Counted from the first letter of the stretch, positions 27,001-39,608 are shown. The stretch is 64,000 nt of DNA from Branchiostoma floridae (GCF_000003815.2 NC_049983.1:21311918-21375917), one strand, 5' to 3'. Numbers and translations: made by a program. Notes: generated by a model not told the origin, from the letters alone.

Positions 27001-29694
27001 TATTTTGCCTTCAGGCTTGGAATATCCCTGATATGCACAGTACTAGGAACCTAAATGCCATACAGCTATTTGAAAATGAATATTTTACCAAGACTTACCT
27101 TCTTCAAATGTCCTCTGCTGGTGCCCAGAAAGACCACGGTGTACTCCTGCACCTCTAGTGATGTCACCGCGGTCAGTGTGGCCGAGTCGGTGCTGTAGAC
27201 GGGCTGGGCAGGAATCGGCATGGTGCCGCCCATGGGGTGATTCACCTCAAACCCACAGAAGTCGTCGTTTATTGGTAAATTCTGCACATTAGAGAAAAAT
27301 AATAAAAGTAGTCAAATGAGGAGATTTGAACTTTTACCTTTTTGAACAACAGAATTATCATTACCATGTTTATAAATAGAACGTATGCTCTAACATATAC
27401 ATATATTGTGGAAAATTATCTTATGAAACTTCAGCAGACTTAGGATTGGCTATTAATTCTCTACAGGGTTGGGCAAAGGGTTGCTAAATCTGCTATCCTA
27501 TTTCAATTAAGACCTTCAGTAAAATATCTGTCTCTTGGAAACCTTTCATTAGTATCTGATGAAGTAATCAAATTTACACACTGCCATATTAGTAACTAGT
27601 TTTTTTTTTAAAAGGAATATTATTCTGTGCTTTTGACACTTGCATTCCCTGAAGCATTTCATGGTAGTGACATCTTACCATTGGTATGAAACTGAAGCAG
27701 AAGTCTATAATCCAACCTACCGTATCACCCAACAGAAATCATTCAGATAGCTAAATCACTATTTCTTGGAAAAATGCCAGCAACTCCATAGGCATCCTGG
27801 TTAATCAAATGAACTTGTCAGCCATTGCCAATCTGCGACCAACCTTGCATATCTCTCCGACATGTATGCTAAACACAAGTTGCTTTCAATTCACCTTGAG
27901 ATAAAAAATTTTGGAATTCACCACCATGTTTGGAGTCTAACTAGAGGTAGATTTTCTACTGAAGGGAAGTTAGTGTTTATCAGTGAAGACCTTGACACTG
28001 ACAGACATGAATGCACACCGAATCTAGCAGCTGTTTTGTATGCTACACATCTGTGCTCATGACATTTCAAACCCAAACCTAAACTTCACGGTCCTATAGC
28101 ATTTATTGATTGGCCTTCACCCTTGATCTACATATATGTCAAAGTATAACTCATATGACAACAGACAGTCCCTAAACCTCCTAATCTCAGGAGAATTATC
28201 ATATCCCTCTAGGCCTATGGAAACACATTATATATTACTGACTTAGTGAAGAGTTTGAAAAGTAAAAAAATTATGAGATTAAAGCCAGAGGCTGGTCTGA
28301 TTCTCAGAGTGCTTTAGTGCTAAATGATCAATACATTGTGATATGCTACATCTAAGAATCGATCGCTTTAACGTAGTCTGTAAATGTCAATAGTTGATCT
28401 TTGATTTAAAAAAAAAACTTTTTCCTTACAACAAATGAAGGAAAAGAATTAACTCTGTCCTTTAAAGTTTAGATGTAGTCTGTAATATCGACATTCTATT
28501 TCACAAATCAAAATGATAAAAGGATTAGATTATACTGTCAAAAGGTCCCTTCCCACTTACACTCTGTCTACACTCTGTGCTGAGTGTCCCTGTGCTCCAG
28601 TCTATTCCCAGATTGCCATTCCCGTTGAAGCAGTCTTGTATCCGTGCCCTCATGGCTCTGTTGATGTCTTTGATGGTGTATACACAAAGGGCAGAGGACG
28701 AGGTTGGATTATCCGACGAACTTTGGCTTTTAGAGAAGACGGCAAAGAGCACATCGTCGTTGGGAGTTACTCCCATGTTTCCAGCCAAGATGGCTCCTGG
28801 TTTTCCTACATATGCTGCTTGCACGAGATTGTAGTTCACTGAGTTGGCTGAACACATGAGTGGGAGCTCAATGTAAGAGTGGTACTTGTTGTCATCATGA
28901 CAGATTCTCACTATCTTGGACAGTAGGGGTCCGTTGGGAACATTGTAACTCTCGGGCTGTACTGTTACAAAGTAGCTGTAAAATCCACTACTGAAACCGT
29001 AGACATACTTGATGTTGAAATTTGGATATATGCTTAGAACATTTGGGTTCATGTCGATTTTGGGCTCCGAAAACTCGTCTGACGAGGCGAACTTGAAAAT
29101 GTTGATATTGTTGCTATCTGCAGCTACTGTTCTGCTGGATACAGTTGGTGGGTTGCTGAACAAACCTCGGTCTGTTCGGGACACGCCTACGTAAAGGACC
29201 TCTCCCTGATCTGACGGTCCTGGTGCGATGAATGCGTATGTTGACCCGTCCATACTGTTAGCAGCAATGAAATGATGTGGCTCGGACTTGGGATACGCGA
29301 TGAGAGACAGGTCGTCCCTTTTCCTCAGCTGGCAGCTGCCTTGGAGCACGCTTCCACAGGAGATCAACCTGTTGGCACTGGTGTCAACCACAAGCACCTG
29401 ATTCACATTGTCCGTCACCTGGCGGCCGTACGTACACTCTCCGGTAGGCAGACAGGCCGGGTTGTCCAACTCAGGTCCTGTGCTTACCTCATATTCCAAC
29501 ACAAGGTCCCTACTAAGTTTCAGTATCTTGTTGCTGGCTCCTATGTATATGGAGTTCGTATCAGGGTCCATCACGAAATTGATGAAACTGCCCGCTGAGC
29601 TGGCCACACGGAATGTTTTCTGTCCAGCGCAGACATTGCATAGCACGACGCTAGAAATGACTGTGGTTACCCAGATGATCCGCAAAGAAGCCAT
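17893..29694 (-). CDS. Plexin-A-like semaphorin receptor, 5' partial gene (three coding exons)
   Basis: Plexins are single-pass surface receptors for semaphorins that steer axon and cell migration through a cytoplasmic GAP domain. The joined exons 28561-29694, 27099-27281 and 17893-18021 (378, 61 and 43 codons) make a continuous 482-residue N-terminus. Residues 1-24 look like a signal peptide (hydrophobic run ending near CAG-Q), followed by a Sema domain. Plexin-specific stretches include DNVNQVLVVDTSANRLISCG, a KYHSYIELPLMC region, DDVLFAVFSKSQ, SALCVYTI and NDDFCGFEVNHPMGGT. These match plexin-A better than plexin-B in my memory of the family. All introns are phase 0 with GTAAG donors. The last exon stops at ATQRQ, just before the residues that normally lead into the PSI domain. 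The remaining PSI, IPT, transmembrane and GAP exons are not visible and should lie left of the window. Paralogue assignment beyond plexin-A type is not claimed. Confidence 0.93.
18159..18360. mobile_element. 202-bp MITE with CTAGTTCAnCTT...ACCTATATCCGTTGTT ends
   Basis: Each end carries CTAGTTCA followed by GGGTAACCTATATCCGTTGTT, inverted relative to the other; the interior has AGGGATA/ATATCCTTAAA blocks. The same family is at 62336-62545. It starts 137 bp upstream of the 3' splice site of the plexin exon at 18021. Confidence 0.82.
20034..20127. repeat. 2 x 47-bp tandem duplication
   Basis: Unit starts ATTGTCATAATCTCAACAAT; the copies differ at two positions. Confidence 0.92.
20988..21353. 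mobile_element. 366-bp MITE with GGCCACACC termini and TAA duplication (PIF/Harbinger-like)
   Basis: Ends GGCCACACCGATTTAATT and, inverted, GGCCACACCAATTTAATT; both continue through CTTGGTTCACGGATT for about 55 bp. Direct TAA triplets flank at 20985-20987 and 21354-21356. A TWA target and GG-starting ends fit PIF/Harbinger-type MITEs. The interior is AT-rich with ATTTTT runs. Confidence 0.82.
22303..23031. mobile_element. 729-bp element with TAGAGTCRATTCC ends and GTTNGAACA subterminal motifs
   Basis: Left TAGAGTCGATTCC and inverted right TAGAGTCAATTCC, each continuing into a similar ACCnAGAGG block, about 30 bp in total. The interior holds at least ten copies of GTTnGAACA, TTCTAACA or TTCCAACA in both orientations. 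No coding domain. Target duplication not resolved. Confidence 0.7.
24557..24656. other. Assembly gap (100 N)
   Basis: Exactly 100 Ns, the usual placeholder for a gap of unknown size; in the large plexin intron. Confidence 0.99.
26791..27002. mobile_element. 212-bp MITE with TACTGTAAATGC termini
   Basis: Both ends read TACTGTAAATGC inward. Interior blocks of CCACCGCGAAA/TTTCGCGG type recur in both orientations, giving a foldback structure. It lies in the plexin intron, 97 bp before the splice donor-proximal end of exon 27099-27281. Similar short elements with this terminus are common in invertebrate genomes (from memory). Confidence 0.8.
27099..27281 (-). CDS. Plexin exon, distal Sema blades
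   Basis: A 183-nt phase-0 exon between a TAATGTGCAG acceptor and a GTAAGT donor. It encodes NLPINDDFCGFEV through GTSRGHLKK, the plexin segment with the conserved DDFCG and PMGGT motifs and the GT(S/K)xGxLKK strand. It follows the first coding exon after a 1.28-kb intron. Confidence 0.93.
27282..28560 (-). other. Plexin intron, 1.28 kb
   Basis: Bounded by GTAAGT at 28560 and CAG at 27282; no repeat or gene inside. Confidence 0.85.
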
Positions 29695-29730
29695 GATGGA
29701 GAGCCTACTTCATCAGTTGATGCTCAAAGT
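28561..29730 (-). CDS. Plexin exon with start codon (signal peptide and most of the Sema domain)
   Basis: The start codon is at 29694-29692. The exon begins at 29730 after a good 3' splice site (pyrimidine-rich stretch ending TTTTGCAG), so 36 nt of 5' UTR are carried here and an upstream non-coding exon must exist. The 3' end is a GTAAGT donor directly after 28561. Coding length is 1,134 nt with no stop. The 5' UTR part holds a two-codon upstream ORF (ATG AAG TAG at 29713-29705). The ORF continuing past the donor is only intron read-through. Confidence 0.92.
29705..29713 (-). promoter_or_regulatory. Minimal upstream ORF (Met-Lys-stop) in the plexin 5' UTR
   Basis: Read on the minus strand, ATG AAG TAG ends 10 nt before the plexin start codon. 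It is seen directly; an effect on translation is inferred from how very short uORFs placed close to a main start usually act. Confidence 0.5.
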
Positions 29731-29813
29731 CTGCAAAACAAACAAAAAAATGACACTAGTTCAGATGCATGACACAGTGAAAGATTTTGCTACAGCAATT
29801 ACATCATTCTATG

Positions 29814-29981
29814 CATAATAGCCTTGATACCAGACCCTGGCACGATCTCAATAATACCTACCGTGCACAGGTCTAACTCAGGGAGACCTGCTGTAGAATT
29901 TACTTGGGGCCATGTTGGCCCTAGAGCTGAGGAGTTGGGCTATATAGGCCCTGGAAACAGTCTGGCATCAAGGCTATTATG
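29814..29981. mobile_element. 168-bp MITE with CATAATAGCCTTGATnCCAGAC termini
   Basis: Both ends read CATAATAGCCTTGAT inward, then (A/G)CCAGAC. It lies about 85 bp upstream of the plexin exon at 29730, in the 5' UTR intron. It shares interior sequence with 16659-16784. Confidence 0.78.
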
Positions 29982-32900
29982 TCTAGTCAACTGATTGAAA
30001 TTATTTGCTTCAGAGAATGCCATGTTTTCCACCTGCCACATGCCTATAAAGATGAAGGTAATGTTAAGCATGTTGAAATTACTTCCTATTAAAGCTGAAG
30101 CCTGATTGAATCCTGCCTTTTGTTGTTACCCTTCATAAACAAGGGTTATATGGAGCACACATAAACTTGGGAATGGCCAGGACGTTACTGCTGTTTTCAA
30201 ACAGACCAGCCTTCCCATAACCCCTGCATGACGGCCATTCAAGTCTTTAACGAGGTCCCCTTACTTAGAGGCACCTTGCAACATCCTCCAAGGAAGGAGC
30301 CATCCAGACTTTTGCAAAATAAAGAAAGTCTATTTATTTATTTATTCAACTTTACAGATCAGGTAAAATCTGAGGGGAGTCGGCAACAGAAATCTAGTTT
30401 CTCTAAGAGGCCGACTCCCAGAATGTCACTCATGTCACTTCAAGTTTCAAGGGAAATCAGTCCGTACCATTTGGACCACACAGTGAAATTCAACTTGAGT
30501 CCCAGAGAGCCTCAACAAAATTGTGACATTGCTATGCTGGATTCTAATACAGAATTCAGCAGTGAAGCTGGGTTTTTTTAATAAGTAAAACTGAAATACC
30601 TTACAGATATATAGGCATGGTCTATTACACTACTGATACATACATTCAAACAGGTGTAAAGAAATGTGTGACCGATGCTGACTGATAAGGAAGCTTGTGA
30701 CTCTAATTTTACAGCAAGGTGAGTTGGTAGCTACCAAACTGTTTGATATTATTGATTACAAAGACCCTCCAAACATCACATGGAAGGAAAGGAATTTCTT
30801 GCTCCTCCCAAATGCCCAAGTCAAGCACCATTGCCCCACTGTAGTGCCGCACACATACAAGGCATTTTCTACATTCTGGCACTTCAGGAATGCTAAACCC
30901 TTTTAACTTTCTAAAGAGCTTGCACCGTTGTACTATTTGCCGAGTGCAATTGTGGCTGAATAGACCACAAAGCCAGAGCCAGAAGTCAACAGGAAAGGAA
31001 GGTGAAGTTCCTAACAACACCAAACAACTTACGGACATCTGTGTGGACAGGACTTTTCAGAAAAGTACATGCAGAACTTTCCTCCACTAAATCCTCGTCG
31101 ACAAGGTGGGGTGCTTGCAGTGGAGAGTAATGAATGGCACAGGCATCACTGAAAGCCAGCTGGGTAATTATAGCTGAACTAAACCCATACATAATCTGTT
31201 TCCTAAAGACTTAATACCCTGAAAATGCAGGACTTCGCCTAGTATCAACAGAAGGGACTCACTGCAAAGCTTGTACATAGAGATTTCTGGAAAGGGAGCT
31301 TTTACTGCACATAACCTACTCACATGGTTAAGACTTATTAAGGTCTGAGAGAAGGTCAAATCCAGAGACAGAGTGTCCTCTGTGGGCAGGTATATTGTAG
31401 GGCTTCATACAGGTGGTCTGGTGTCTGCCTGCAACTAACATCTTGGTAAAGTCTTGTGTGATGAAAGCAGCATTATTGGCATAATGTCAATGTTGAACAT
31501 GAAACAAAGTGTCAATCATTGCCAATTCTTGGACATTCTTTAGGGTACTTGAGATGTGAGCTGATTTGCTCTGGGCTTATTACCTTGTGCCCAGCTGGAA
31601 ACTGACAGAATGTGATACCGTATGGCCTCAGGTATTATTTGAATGTACATGTACATAACCTTTGGCATTGTGGCATATGGACTTACCATTCCCAGTTCAA
31701 CTAGATTACCATATCTATCTAATGCGTTGTGTAGCTCCTAGTCCTATCTTAGAGAATATATTTTTTACCAACAAGTAGTTTTAAGTTTACTTTGCTCAAT
31801 CAAGTTCAAGTAATTACCTCCATGCTCATTCCAGACTAGATAAATAAACTGCTACTGTCTGGGACTCAATGGCATGATCTCCCAGTGACCATTTCTTCAC
31901 GAGTCAAAAGTTTCACAAAAAGAAGTCTTTCATGTAAGTCACAGATCGACTACAGGTGAAGTCAGCACATCTGGACGGAGGTGAGGACAGGCTAGTTGGC
32001 ATGGTATGCTACATGTACACATGCAAACCCGTAAGCTAACTTGTGGAGGCTTTTATCGCATATACACCTACATGGCACCAAATGGAGTAACTAAACTTGT
32101 GGATTTGGACTGGGGCTTTTGCTAATTAACTCTCCAAGTGTGAAGCCCATTAGTGCACCAAGGTCTAATTGGCCCTGGGCTGAAAGGGTCAAATCTGGAT
32201 TTGGTCGGAAGAAGTCTAATAATAGATTGTGAACAATCAGTACATCAAGGGCTCAATGAAAGTTACACATAAAATCTGCACTTTACACAACAAGATTCAA
32301 TCATATTCTAATACAACTAATAAACAACCACCTGTAAATTGCATTACTCGTACATGCATCTTTCCTGGCCTTGGGCCACACCCATCCCAATACTGCTTGT
32401 TAAAGCCAGACAGAAGATTGCACTGTCTGACTGTGTCCAAAAGGAAGCCTGACCTAAATAGCTCTTGTATCAGTCCTTGTTAATGTTAGAAGATCATAGT
32501 GTAGTGAGCACACTTACATGTTTTTATAGATTCCGTTTCACAGACAGGTTTTTATCAGGAAGGGTCACCTGTAACCTGATACACCTGTACCTACCACAGA
32601 TCCCTTGTCACAGACTGCAGTTATCTTTAAGTTCCACAAACACCATAATCTCTGAAAATCCTGGAAACCTTGGTCCCTATGATCCCAGCAGTGTTAAACA
32701 TATACTGGCACTCTTTCTTACTGAGGAAGCTAGAATACAATCAAGAGCTCATGTCAAGATCTATTCATGCAAGAGGAGGCAGGTATTCAGTGACCTTACA
32801 ACCTCCAGGAACACAGTCTTATCTTTACAAACAGGACAGTAGACTGATTACCCTATCTGGTATATATCAACACAATGCAGTCCTCCAGTTTGTTTCAGTT

Positions 32901-35703
32901 ATTTCACACACCAGCACTTCTGTAAACTAGCTCGAACCAACCACCTGTGACAGGTACTACAGCACCTTTTCCCAGCATTCAACCTGGTGTACAACTATGT
33001 CCACAGTGCATGGGATCACGACACTCCTGTTTCAAAGTTTGAACAGTGCTACAAGAGTTTACACAGCATAAATGGCTGCCTGCTTTTCTGCTGGAGAGAA
33101 CAGGGCTTGCCACTAAAACAGGACTAACTACTCAAGCAAACAACATTTAGGCAAACATAGTCTTACTACAGGTTCACCAAACATCTTTACAGAAATAACG
33201 CAACATGTGGATATGCCATGTGTCCTTCAATCTATGGTTATCAGAAGGGAAACATTATTCTTGGCTGAAGGTAATGGATCCTTCCTAAACTGGAGGTCAC
33301 CTGGTCAATCCCAAACTAGTTCCTGTAGACTGATGTATCCCTTAAACACAGTCATCCCTACATTTATAGTATGAATTATAGGAAGTAGTTATAGACTTGC
33401 AGAAAATGACACTGTAGAAACATAGCAATCTGCTGCTTACCTTTCTGCGTACTTAACCACCAATGAGCGCTACACCTGTAATAATGTTAACAGTACGGCG
33501 CAGCATGTCCCAACATGCTAACTCTCCTAATTATCAGTTTCTCTGCAAGTGTATAATTACCAGACAAACCTTGCAAACACCCCCTCTCTTCTGTGTAGTT
33601 TTAAAACTGGCAGGGTGCACAGAAGTGAAATAGAACTTTCGAGTCTGTTGCTTGTTTCGCAGGTGAGAACGTACCTGGTGAGTCTGTCTGCTGTCCTAGT
33701 CCAATCACATGTGAGACTGAGTAACTGACACCACACTTCATACCTAAGCACACAGCTTTGCACTGACCCTAAACACTAGGAGGTTAGTAGGGGCATGGTA
33801 GTTAGGAAGCAAGAACCCACACCCTATACAGGTGGGCAAATACTAAGTTACATCACCGCATTCTTCCTGCATTCCTCCAACAATACGTCAGGCACTGAGG
33901 AAATATCACTTTCTCTGGAGGCGCCGTGATACTGCCGTTACTGGTTAGCCCTGAACCACTTTTGCCAAACAATGTCACATAGCAGAGGACCTCGAATCAA
34001 GTGTGGCGGCACTGCTATCTCCCTCACCAGCCAACGCCTAGTACCTTACTTCCCCTAACTATTGGCTGTCTGCCTCATGTCTGCCCAGGGCATGTTCAGG
34101 TCAAGTTCAGGAAACAGATAGCACTCCCCTGAGAGAAACATGTCCCAGACTTCTCAGCTACTTGACTGACTTTCACACAAACTTCGCAAAGATGTATTTG
34201 TTGGATCTTGGAGCAGGACATTCAAGTGTCCATTTTACTGGAGTCCCTAAGGCTTCCAGCACATTCCAGCAGATAGATACACACAGGCCCAAAGGAAGTT
34301 TAAAGTCAAAAGTACAGACAACCCATGAATGATAAACCAGCGCTTCACCAAACAGATGCCAAACTTAAGTTCTAATGCACATCAGTTACAAATGTCCATT
34401 TCAACTTACAATCACAATTTTCTCGACAGGATTTGCATCCTTACAGCTGCAATTTTCATTCTTTTTCCAAGGATATAGCAGCGTGTGACTTGCATTAGAT
34501 ATCCATGCAAGTGCCATCTACTATTCATGGAAACTTATTCCAAAAGATACCTTTATTTCATGATTCACTACCAACAAGATGCAGATGCCTTCCAAATGTC
34601 AAGAACATGTCTTCCACATAAATAATGCACAAGCAAGTTATAGCAGCTCTTACCTGGGCAGAAATGGCCTTAGACAACAAATGGCCTTAGGCAACAAATT
34701 AGATCTTGAAAAATCTCTCATTTTAGCCAGGTCAGACACTAATGAATTGCCTGCTGGTGTGGTGGGATGATTACTCCTTCCTGGTAATATGTATGCTTTG
34801 CCATTCAGACCTTGGCTGCAAAGAGACACGTCTGTTGAAGGACCAAACTGGGTCATGCAAGTGCCTCATTAGCGGAGACAGGTGGCCCCCACCAATTTTT
34901 AGAGCCAACAAAAATCAATGGTGAACCAGCAGTGATAAATGGCTGGCTCCTAACTAGTACATAGGTCAATATCAATAGTTTCTTGAATGCACAGGATGAT
35001 GGCTGACTTGAAGGGCAAGACACCAGGCCCTTAGCATAGTAGTCCTCCAAGCAAGGAGAAGTTGCAAATACATCACACAAGTCAGATACAACATCATCTA
35101 TAATACTAATGTTAAACATTGGCACGGTATCCCTATTTTCAGACAATGCTCTCATTATACTGAACGATCTCTCAGCCCAATCTCATACTCAGGTCTATCT
35201 GGTTCTTCTCCAGGTGTATTGATGAAAGAGGAAAGGAGAAATGCTACACCTGTAAACTGATAATAGCAATACTTAATCTACGGTACTTGTGCTGTCTAGT
35301 ATGCTTCCGACAGGTGTCAAGAAAGCATATCAAACAGGTACACAACACAGGGTTTACAGGGTCACAGCCATGAAAAAGCTTTTCAAACCAGTTGCCCCTA
35401 CTGTAATGTTATAGGTGTATTGGGTATATCATATTTGCTCATCTATCCTACCTTACAAATAGGAAGCTATGGGTATTGAGCTGTATAAAACACTAGTCAT
35501 GCAGGATGCCTTCATGTAAACAATAGGACAGCCTATAGCAAAGCTTGAAGTTGGATATATAATGCAGGACTAGGGTTTGACAAGTCAGTGCTTTGTTGTA
35601 ATATAACCAGCCACTACCACATACCAGATCCACATTGGGCTACAGATACACAGAAAGGCTCAAACAAACACAACATTCAAGTAATCAAAAACACATTTAC
35701 TGG
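29982..35703. other. Non-coding, plexin 5' intron or upstream region
   Basis: The untranslated first plexin exon and promoter may lie here or further right, but I cannot place them. A 17-bp duplication (AAATGGCCTTAGnCAAC) is at about 34663-34697. Confidence 0.5.
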
Positions 35704-35812
35704 TACTGTAATTCACTTTGTCTTCACGGTACCAAACTTTCACGGTCTGAGAAAATTTAACTTGTTCTCGGAACTTAATGTTCACGATGGCAGCAGGTGC
35801 GCATAGACAAAG
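35704..35812. mobile_element. Left half of an older MITE split by the CACTA insertion
   Basis: Starts TACTGTAATTCAC and carries TTCACGGT motifs like the MITE at 26791-27002. Together with 48401-48502 it makes 211 bp. Confidence 0.6.
35810..35812. repeat. Target-site duplication AAG, left
   Basis: Identical to 48398-48400 and immediately outside the CACTGCA terminus. Confidence 0.85.
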
Positions 35813-36205
35813 CACTGCACCAAATCGGATATTTAAGCATACTTAATGTGATTCGTAAATGAAGCTTAAACATTTGAATATAATTAAGTTATCTTTAAGC
35901 TACATTTACGAAGTCGGAAATGCCACAACTAAAAGTCAATCTTTACGACACATTTAAGAAAATCGTTAAGTTCACTTAAAGATATAAGTAACTTTACTTG
36001 TTCCTTAAGGTCACTTAACTATGCATTAAAGATATAACAGTAATTTGTGCAGTTTTGCCAACACATTATAGATATATACTGACTAAAATAACCATCAATT
36101 TACTCTGCATTTTAATTCGTTTATATACGATACCATTAAGCGTCCTTAAATATAGTTTAAAGCTATTTATTTAAGCTTCGTTTAAGCTACTTAAAGTGTG
36201 GGGTA
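35813..36205. repeat. Left subterminal repeat region of the CACTA element
   Basis: More than fifteen scattered TTTAAG, CTTAA and TTAAAG motifs occur on both strands within about 390 bp of the end, far denser than in flanking DNA. In plant CACTA elements such subterminal motifs bind the helper protein; the same role here is inferred. Confidence 0.7.
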
Positions 36206-36699
36206 GACTCTCATTAGTTTTACTGGCAATTGTACTCTTCAATCAATGAATTTTGAAAACTACACTCCTTGACTTCTGGTCACATCATAGTTTATTCAAA
36301 AGCCTCTGCGGACACGCCTGAGCAGGCAATAGGAGGAGCGGACTTTGTGTTCTTACAACGACTTTTAAAAACTACACATAAATAGAGACACCTATTACTA
36401 GTATGCATTGTCTGTATGTTCAAGCAAAAATGTAGTTTGATCTATTGATATATACAAAGCAATTTTGAAACGTAACAGGACATCGATTATATAGCCAATT
36501 CAAAGGCGACACGTAGGAGTCCCGGCCTACCAGTCTAAGCAAAACAAAACAAACCATAATACAACTACTGGTACTTGGTTTAACGATGTGGTAACTAATT
36601 CTCTAGAATAGGGCACGTTTTCAGCCCTGTAAATACCTGCACAATACCCAAAGATCGGCCAATCCAATGCAGATAATAATAGCTCACAAATTGTGATTA

Positions 36700-39230
36700 G
36701 CAGAGGGTTTAAAGAGAGTAAGCGTCACTAGTCCATAAAAACAAACAACATGTAGTTCCGAGTGGGCCTTTTCTTTTGTTTATAAGTCCACCGGCTAACC
36801 CACGCCATCTTTGTTTGAATTCATTCCTAAACTTGAAAACACTATCAAATACCGTAGACGCAACAAAAAACGTTGATACTGGATACCATAAGACGCTGCA
36901 CAGTGCGTGGATTTGACATTTTCCAGTTTGACCCTAGCAAGAAGCTCCAAAATGCATACATTTTTGTTTCTTTTTCGTAGTTTGAATGTCGCGGATAATC
37001 GCGCTTGGAGCACTCCGCGAATACAAAATGGCCGCTACCGCTGAATTTATAACAAGAACCTTTTAAAGTTTGTTTGAGTTTTATCAAAGCACTTGACTTT
37101 GGTCAAGCGGTGTGTTGTTCATTGCCACCTTCACTTAACTCTGAAAAATGTCAACATTACAAGAAAACTGTACATTTCATGTTTCGAGTTATATCTGGAG
37201 ATAAACAAGGCAGAATTTGACCAAGTACCTTGATTTGACAAAACAAACAACCGCCGGGAGGCGGAATATCGCCGCCATTTTGGATCTGGTTTGAGGCGTC
37301 TAGACGTTCTAGGGGAAACGTAACACTCTACGTAATTCGTAAAATAAGTTTAAATTGCCTAGGCATGCGGCCTATATACATTGTGACTGGCGTTCTAGCC
37401 GCTGGCGACCGAACTGAGCGTGTTGAATTTGGAAAAGAGAGCAAGCAAGTTCATAAAAACAAACTAGTTCCGAGCAGGATTTTTCTTTGTTTACAATCTA
37501 TAATTGGCTCAACGTTAACCCACGCCGTCTTTGTTTGGATTAATTCTTTAACTATAAAGGAAGTTAAATGCCAAATTATATGGTAGATACAACAGAAAGT
37601 CGTTGGTACAGGATCCCATAACGTTCATGCTTTCTGCAAACTCTTTATTATTAGATAAAAGCGCTGCAGAGTGCAAGGAGTTGACAATTTCCCGTCGGAC
37701 GCCAACTTTGTTTCGATTCATTCCTAAATTTTACAACAATATATAGGATAAAAAACAACAGAAAATTGTTGCTATTGGTTCTTCATAACGCTCATGTCAA
37801 CAATTTGACATTTTCCAGTTTGACCCTAGCAAGAAGGTTCAAAATCCATAAATATTTGTTTCTCTTTCATAGTTTGAATGTCGCGGGAAATCACGCTTGG
37901 GGCGCTCCGCGAATGCAAAATGGCCGCTTCCGCTGAATTTGTAACAAGAAGCTTTTAAAGTTTGTTTGCCCTTTTATCAAAGCACTTGATTTTGGTCAAG
38001 CGGTGTGTTGTTCATTGCCACCTTCACTTAACTCTGAAAAATGTCAACATTACAAGAAAACTGTACATTTCATGTTTCGAGTTATATCTGGAGATAAACA
38101 AGGCAGAATTTGACCAAGTACCTTGATTTGACAAAACAAACAACCGCCGGGAGGCGGAATATCGCCGCCATTTTGGATCTGGTTTGAGGCGTCTAGACGT
38201 TCTAGGGGAAACGTAACACTCTACGTAATTCGTAAAATAAGTTTAAATTGCCTAGGCATGCGGCCTATATACATTGTGACTGGCGTTCTAGCCGCTGGCG
38301 ACCGAACTGAGCGTGTTGAATTTGGAAAAGAGAGCAAGCAAGTTCATAAAAACAAACTAGTTCCGAGCAGGATTTTTCTTTGTTTACAATCTATAATTGG
38401 CTCAACGTTAACCCACGCCGTCTTTGTTTGGATTAATTCTTTAACTTTAAAGGAAGTTAAATGCCAAATTATATGGTAGATACAACAGAAAGTCGTTGGT
38501 ACAGGATCCCATAACGTTCATGCTTTCTGCAAACTATTTATTATTAGATAAAAGCGCTGCAGAGTGAAAGGAGTTGACAATACCCGTCGGACGCCAACTT
38601 TGTTTCGATTAATTCCTAAACTTTACAACAATATATAAAATTAGAAACAACAGAAAATTGTTGCTATTGGTTCTTCATAACGCTCATGTCAACAATTTGA
38701 CATTTTCCAGTTTGACCCTAGCAAGAAGGTTCAAACCCATAAATGTTTGTTTCTCTTTCATAGTTTGAATGTCGCGGGAGATCACGCTTGGGGCGCTCCG
38801 CGAATGCAAAATGGCCGCTTCCGCTGAATTTGTAACAAGAAGCTTTTAAAGTTTGTTTGCCCTTTTATCAAAGCACTTTGTTTTGGTCAAGCGGTGTGAT
38901 GTTCATAGCCACCTTCACTTGATTCTGAAAAATTTCAACTGTACGAGGAAACGTTGAATAAACTGTACATTTCGTGTTCCGAGCTATATCTAGAGACAAA
39001 CAAGGCAGAAATTGACCAAGTACCTTGATTTGACAAAACAAACAACACCGCAAGGCTCACAAGGTAGCCGCCATTTTGAATCTGGTCCAAACGTTTCAGG
39101 AGAAAACATAACACTGTACGTACTAGTAAATTGCAAAATACGTTTAAATTGCCTACTAGTAGACATATACACATTGAGACTGACGTTCTAGCAATTGGCG
39201 ACCGAACTACTGCGCATGTTGAAAGAATAA
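36700..39230. repeat. Tandem array of an 892-bp unit inside the CACTA left arm
   Basis: The anchor TATCAAAGCACTT recurs at 37082, 37975 and 38866, giving periods of 893 and 891 bp. Two full copies are nearly identical over 37082-37640 versus 37975-38530. A diverged, partly deleted copy precedes them (about 36700-37081) and a diverged partial copy follows (38866 to about 39230). The unit contains GCCGCCATTTTGG and CAAAATGGCCGC, close to YY1-type sites. Two 73-codon ORFs in the copies differ at one codon only because of the duplication; no coding evidence. Confidence 0.85.
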
Positions 39231-39608
39231 AATGTAAGCTTTTCGGAAACATTTTTTGTTTGTGAAAAAAATGTGTATTCGTGGCATTGAAAGGTATTAG
39301 TATGATCGGTCACGAAATGTGGAAGAACAAGTGTGATGCAACTTATGTAAGACGTCTAGAATAGAAAGTTTCCAAAAACAGCAGTTTAATTATCCAAAGA
39401 ATTTGCAGGCGTAGTCATTAGAAAAACCAAGGTGGCGCAGGGCAAGCGCTAATTTTGTTCTGATCATAAAGGTCGCCGTTCTTGTGGAATGGCCCCGGGG
39501 TGTTAGATATGGTACCAGTGGGGTTTCAAGTTCTACCATGAAATAATCTGCACTTTCTTAACGCACGAATATCAGACAGGACGATGTCACAGTTGATTTG
39601 CTTTTGAT

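Larger units (their letters stand above)
18362..27098 (-). other. Large plexin intron between Sema exons
   Basis: Intron of about 9 kb (from 18022). Apart from the MITEs at 18159, 20988, 22303 and 26791, the 47-bp duplication at 20034 and one gap, it holds nothing recognised. Confidence 0.75.

Noticed and set aside
28513-29818. Plus-strand ORFs opposite the plexin exon
   Set aside because: Antisense shadows of the Sema coding sequence; the minus-strand frame has the family motifs and the splice sites.
37365-38479. Two near-identical 73-codon ORFs
   Set aside because: The identity follows from the 892-bp DNA duplication; silent and non-silent positions are equally unchanged, so it is no evidence of selection for protein.
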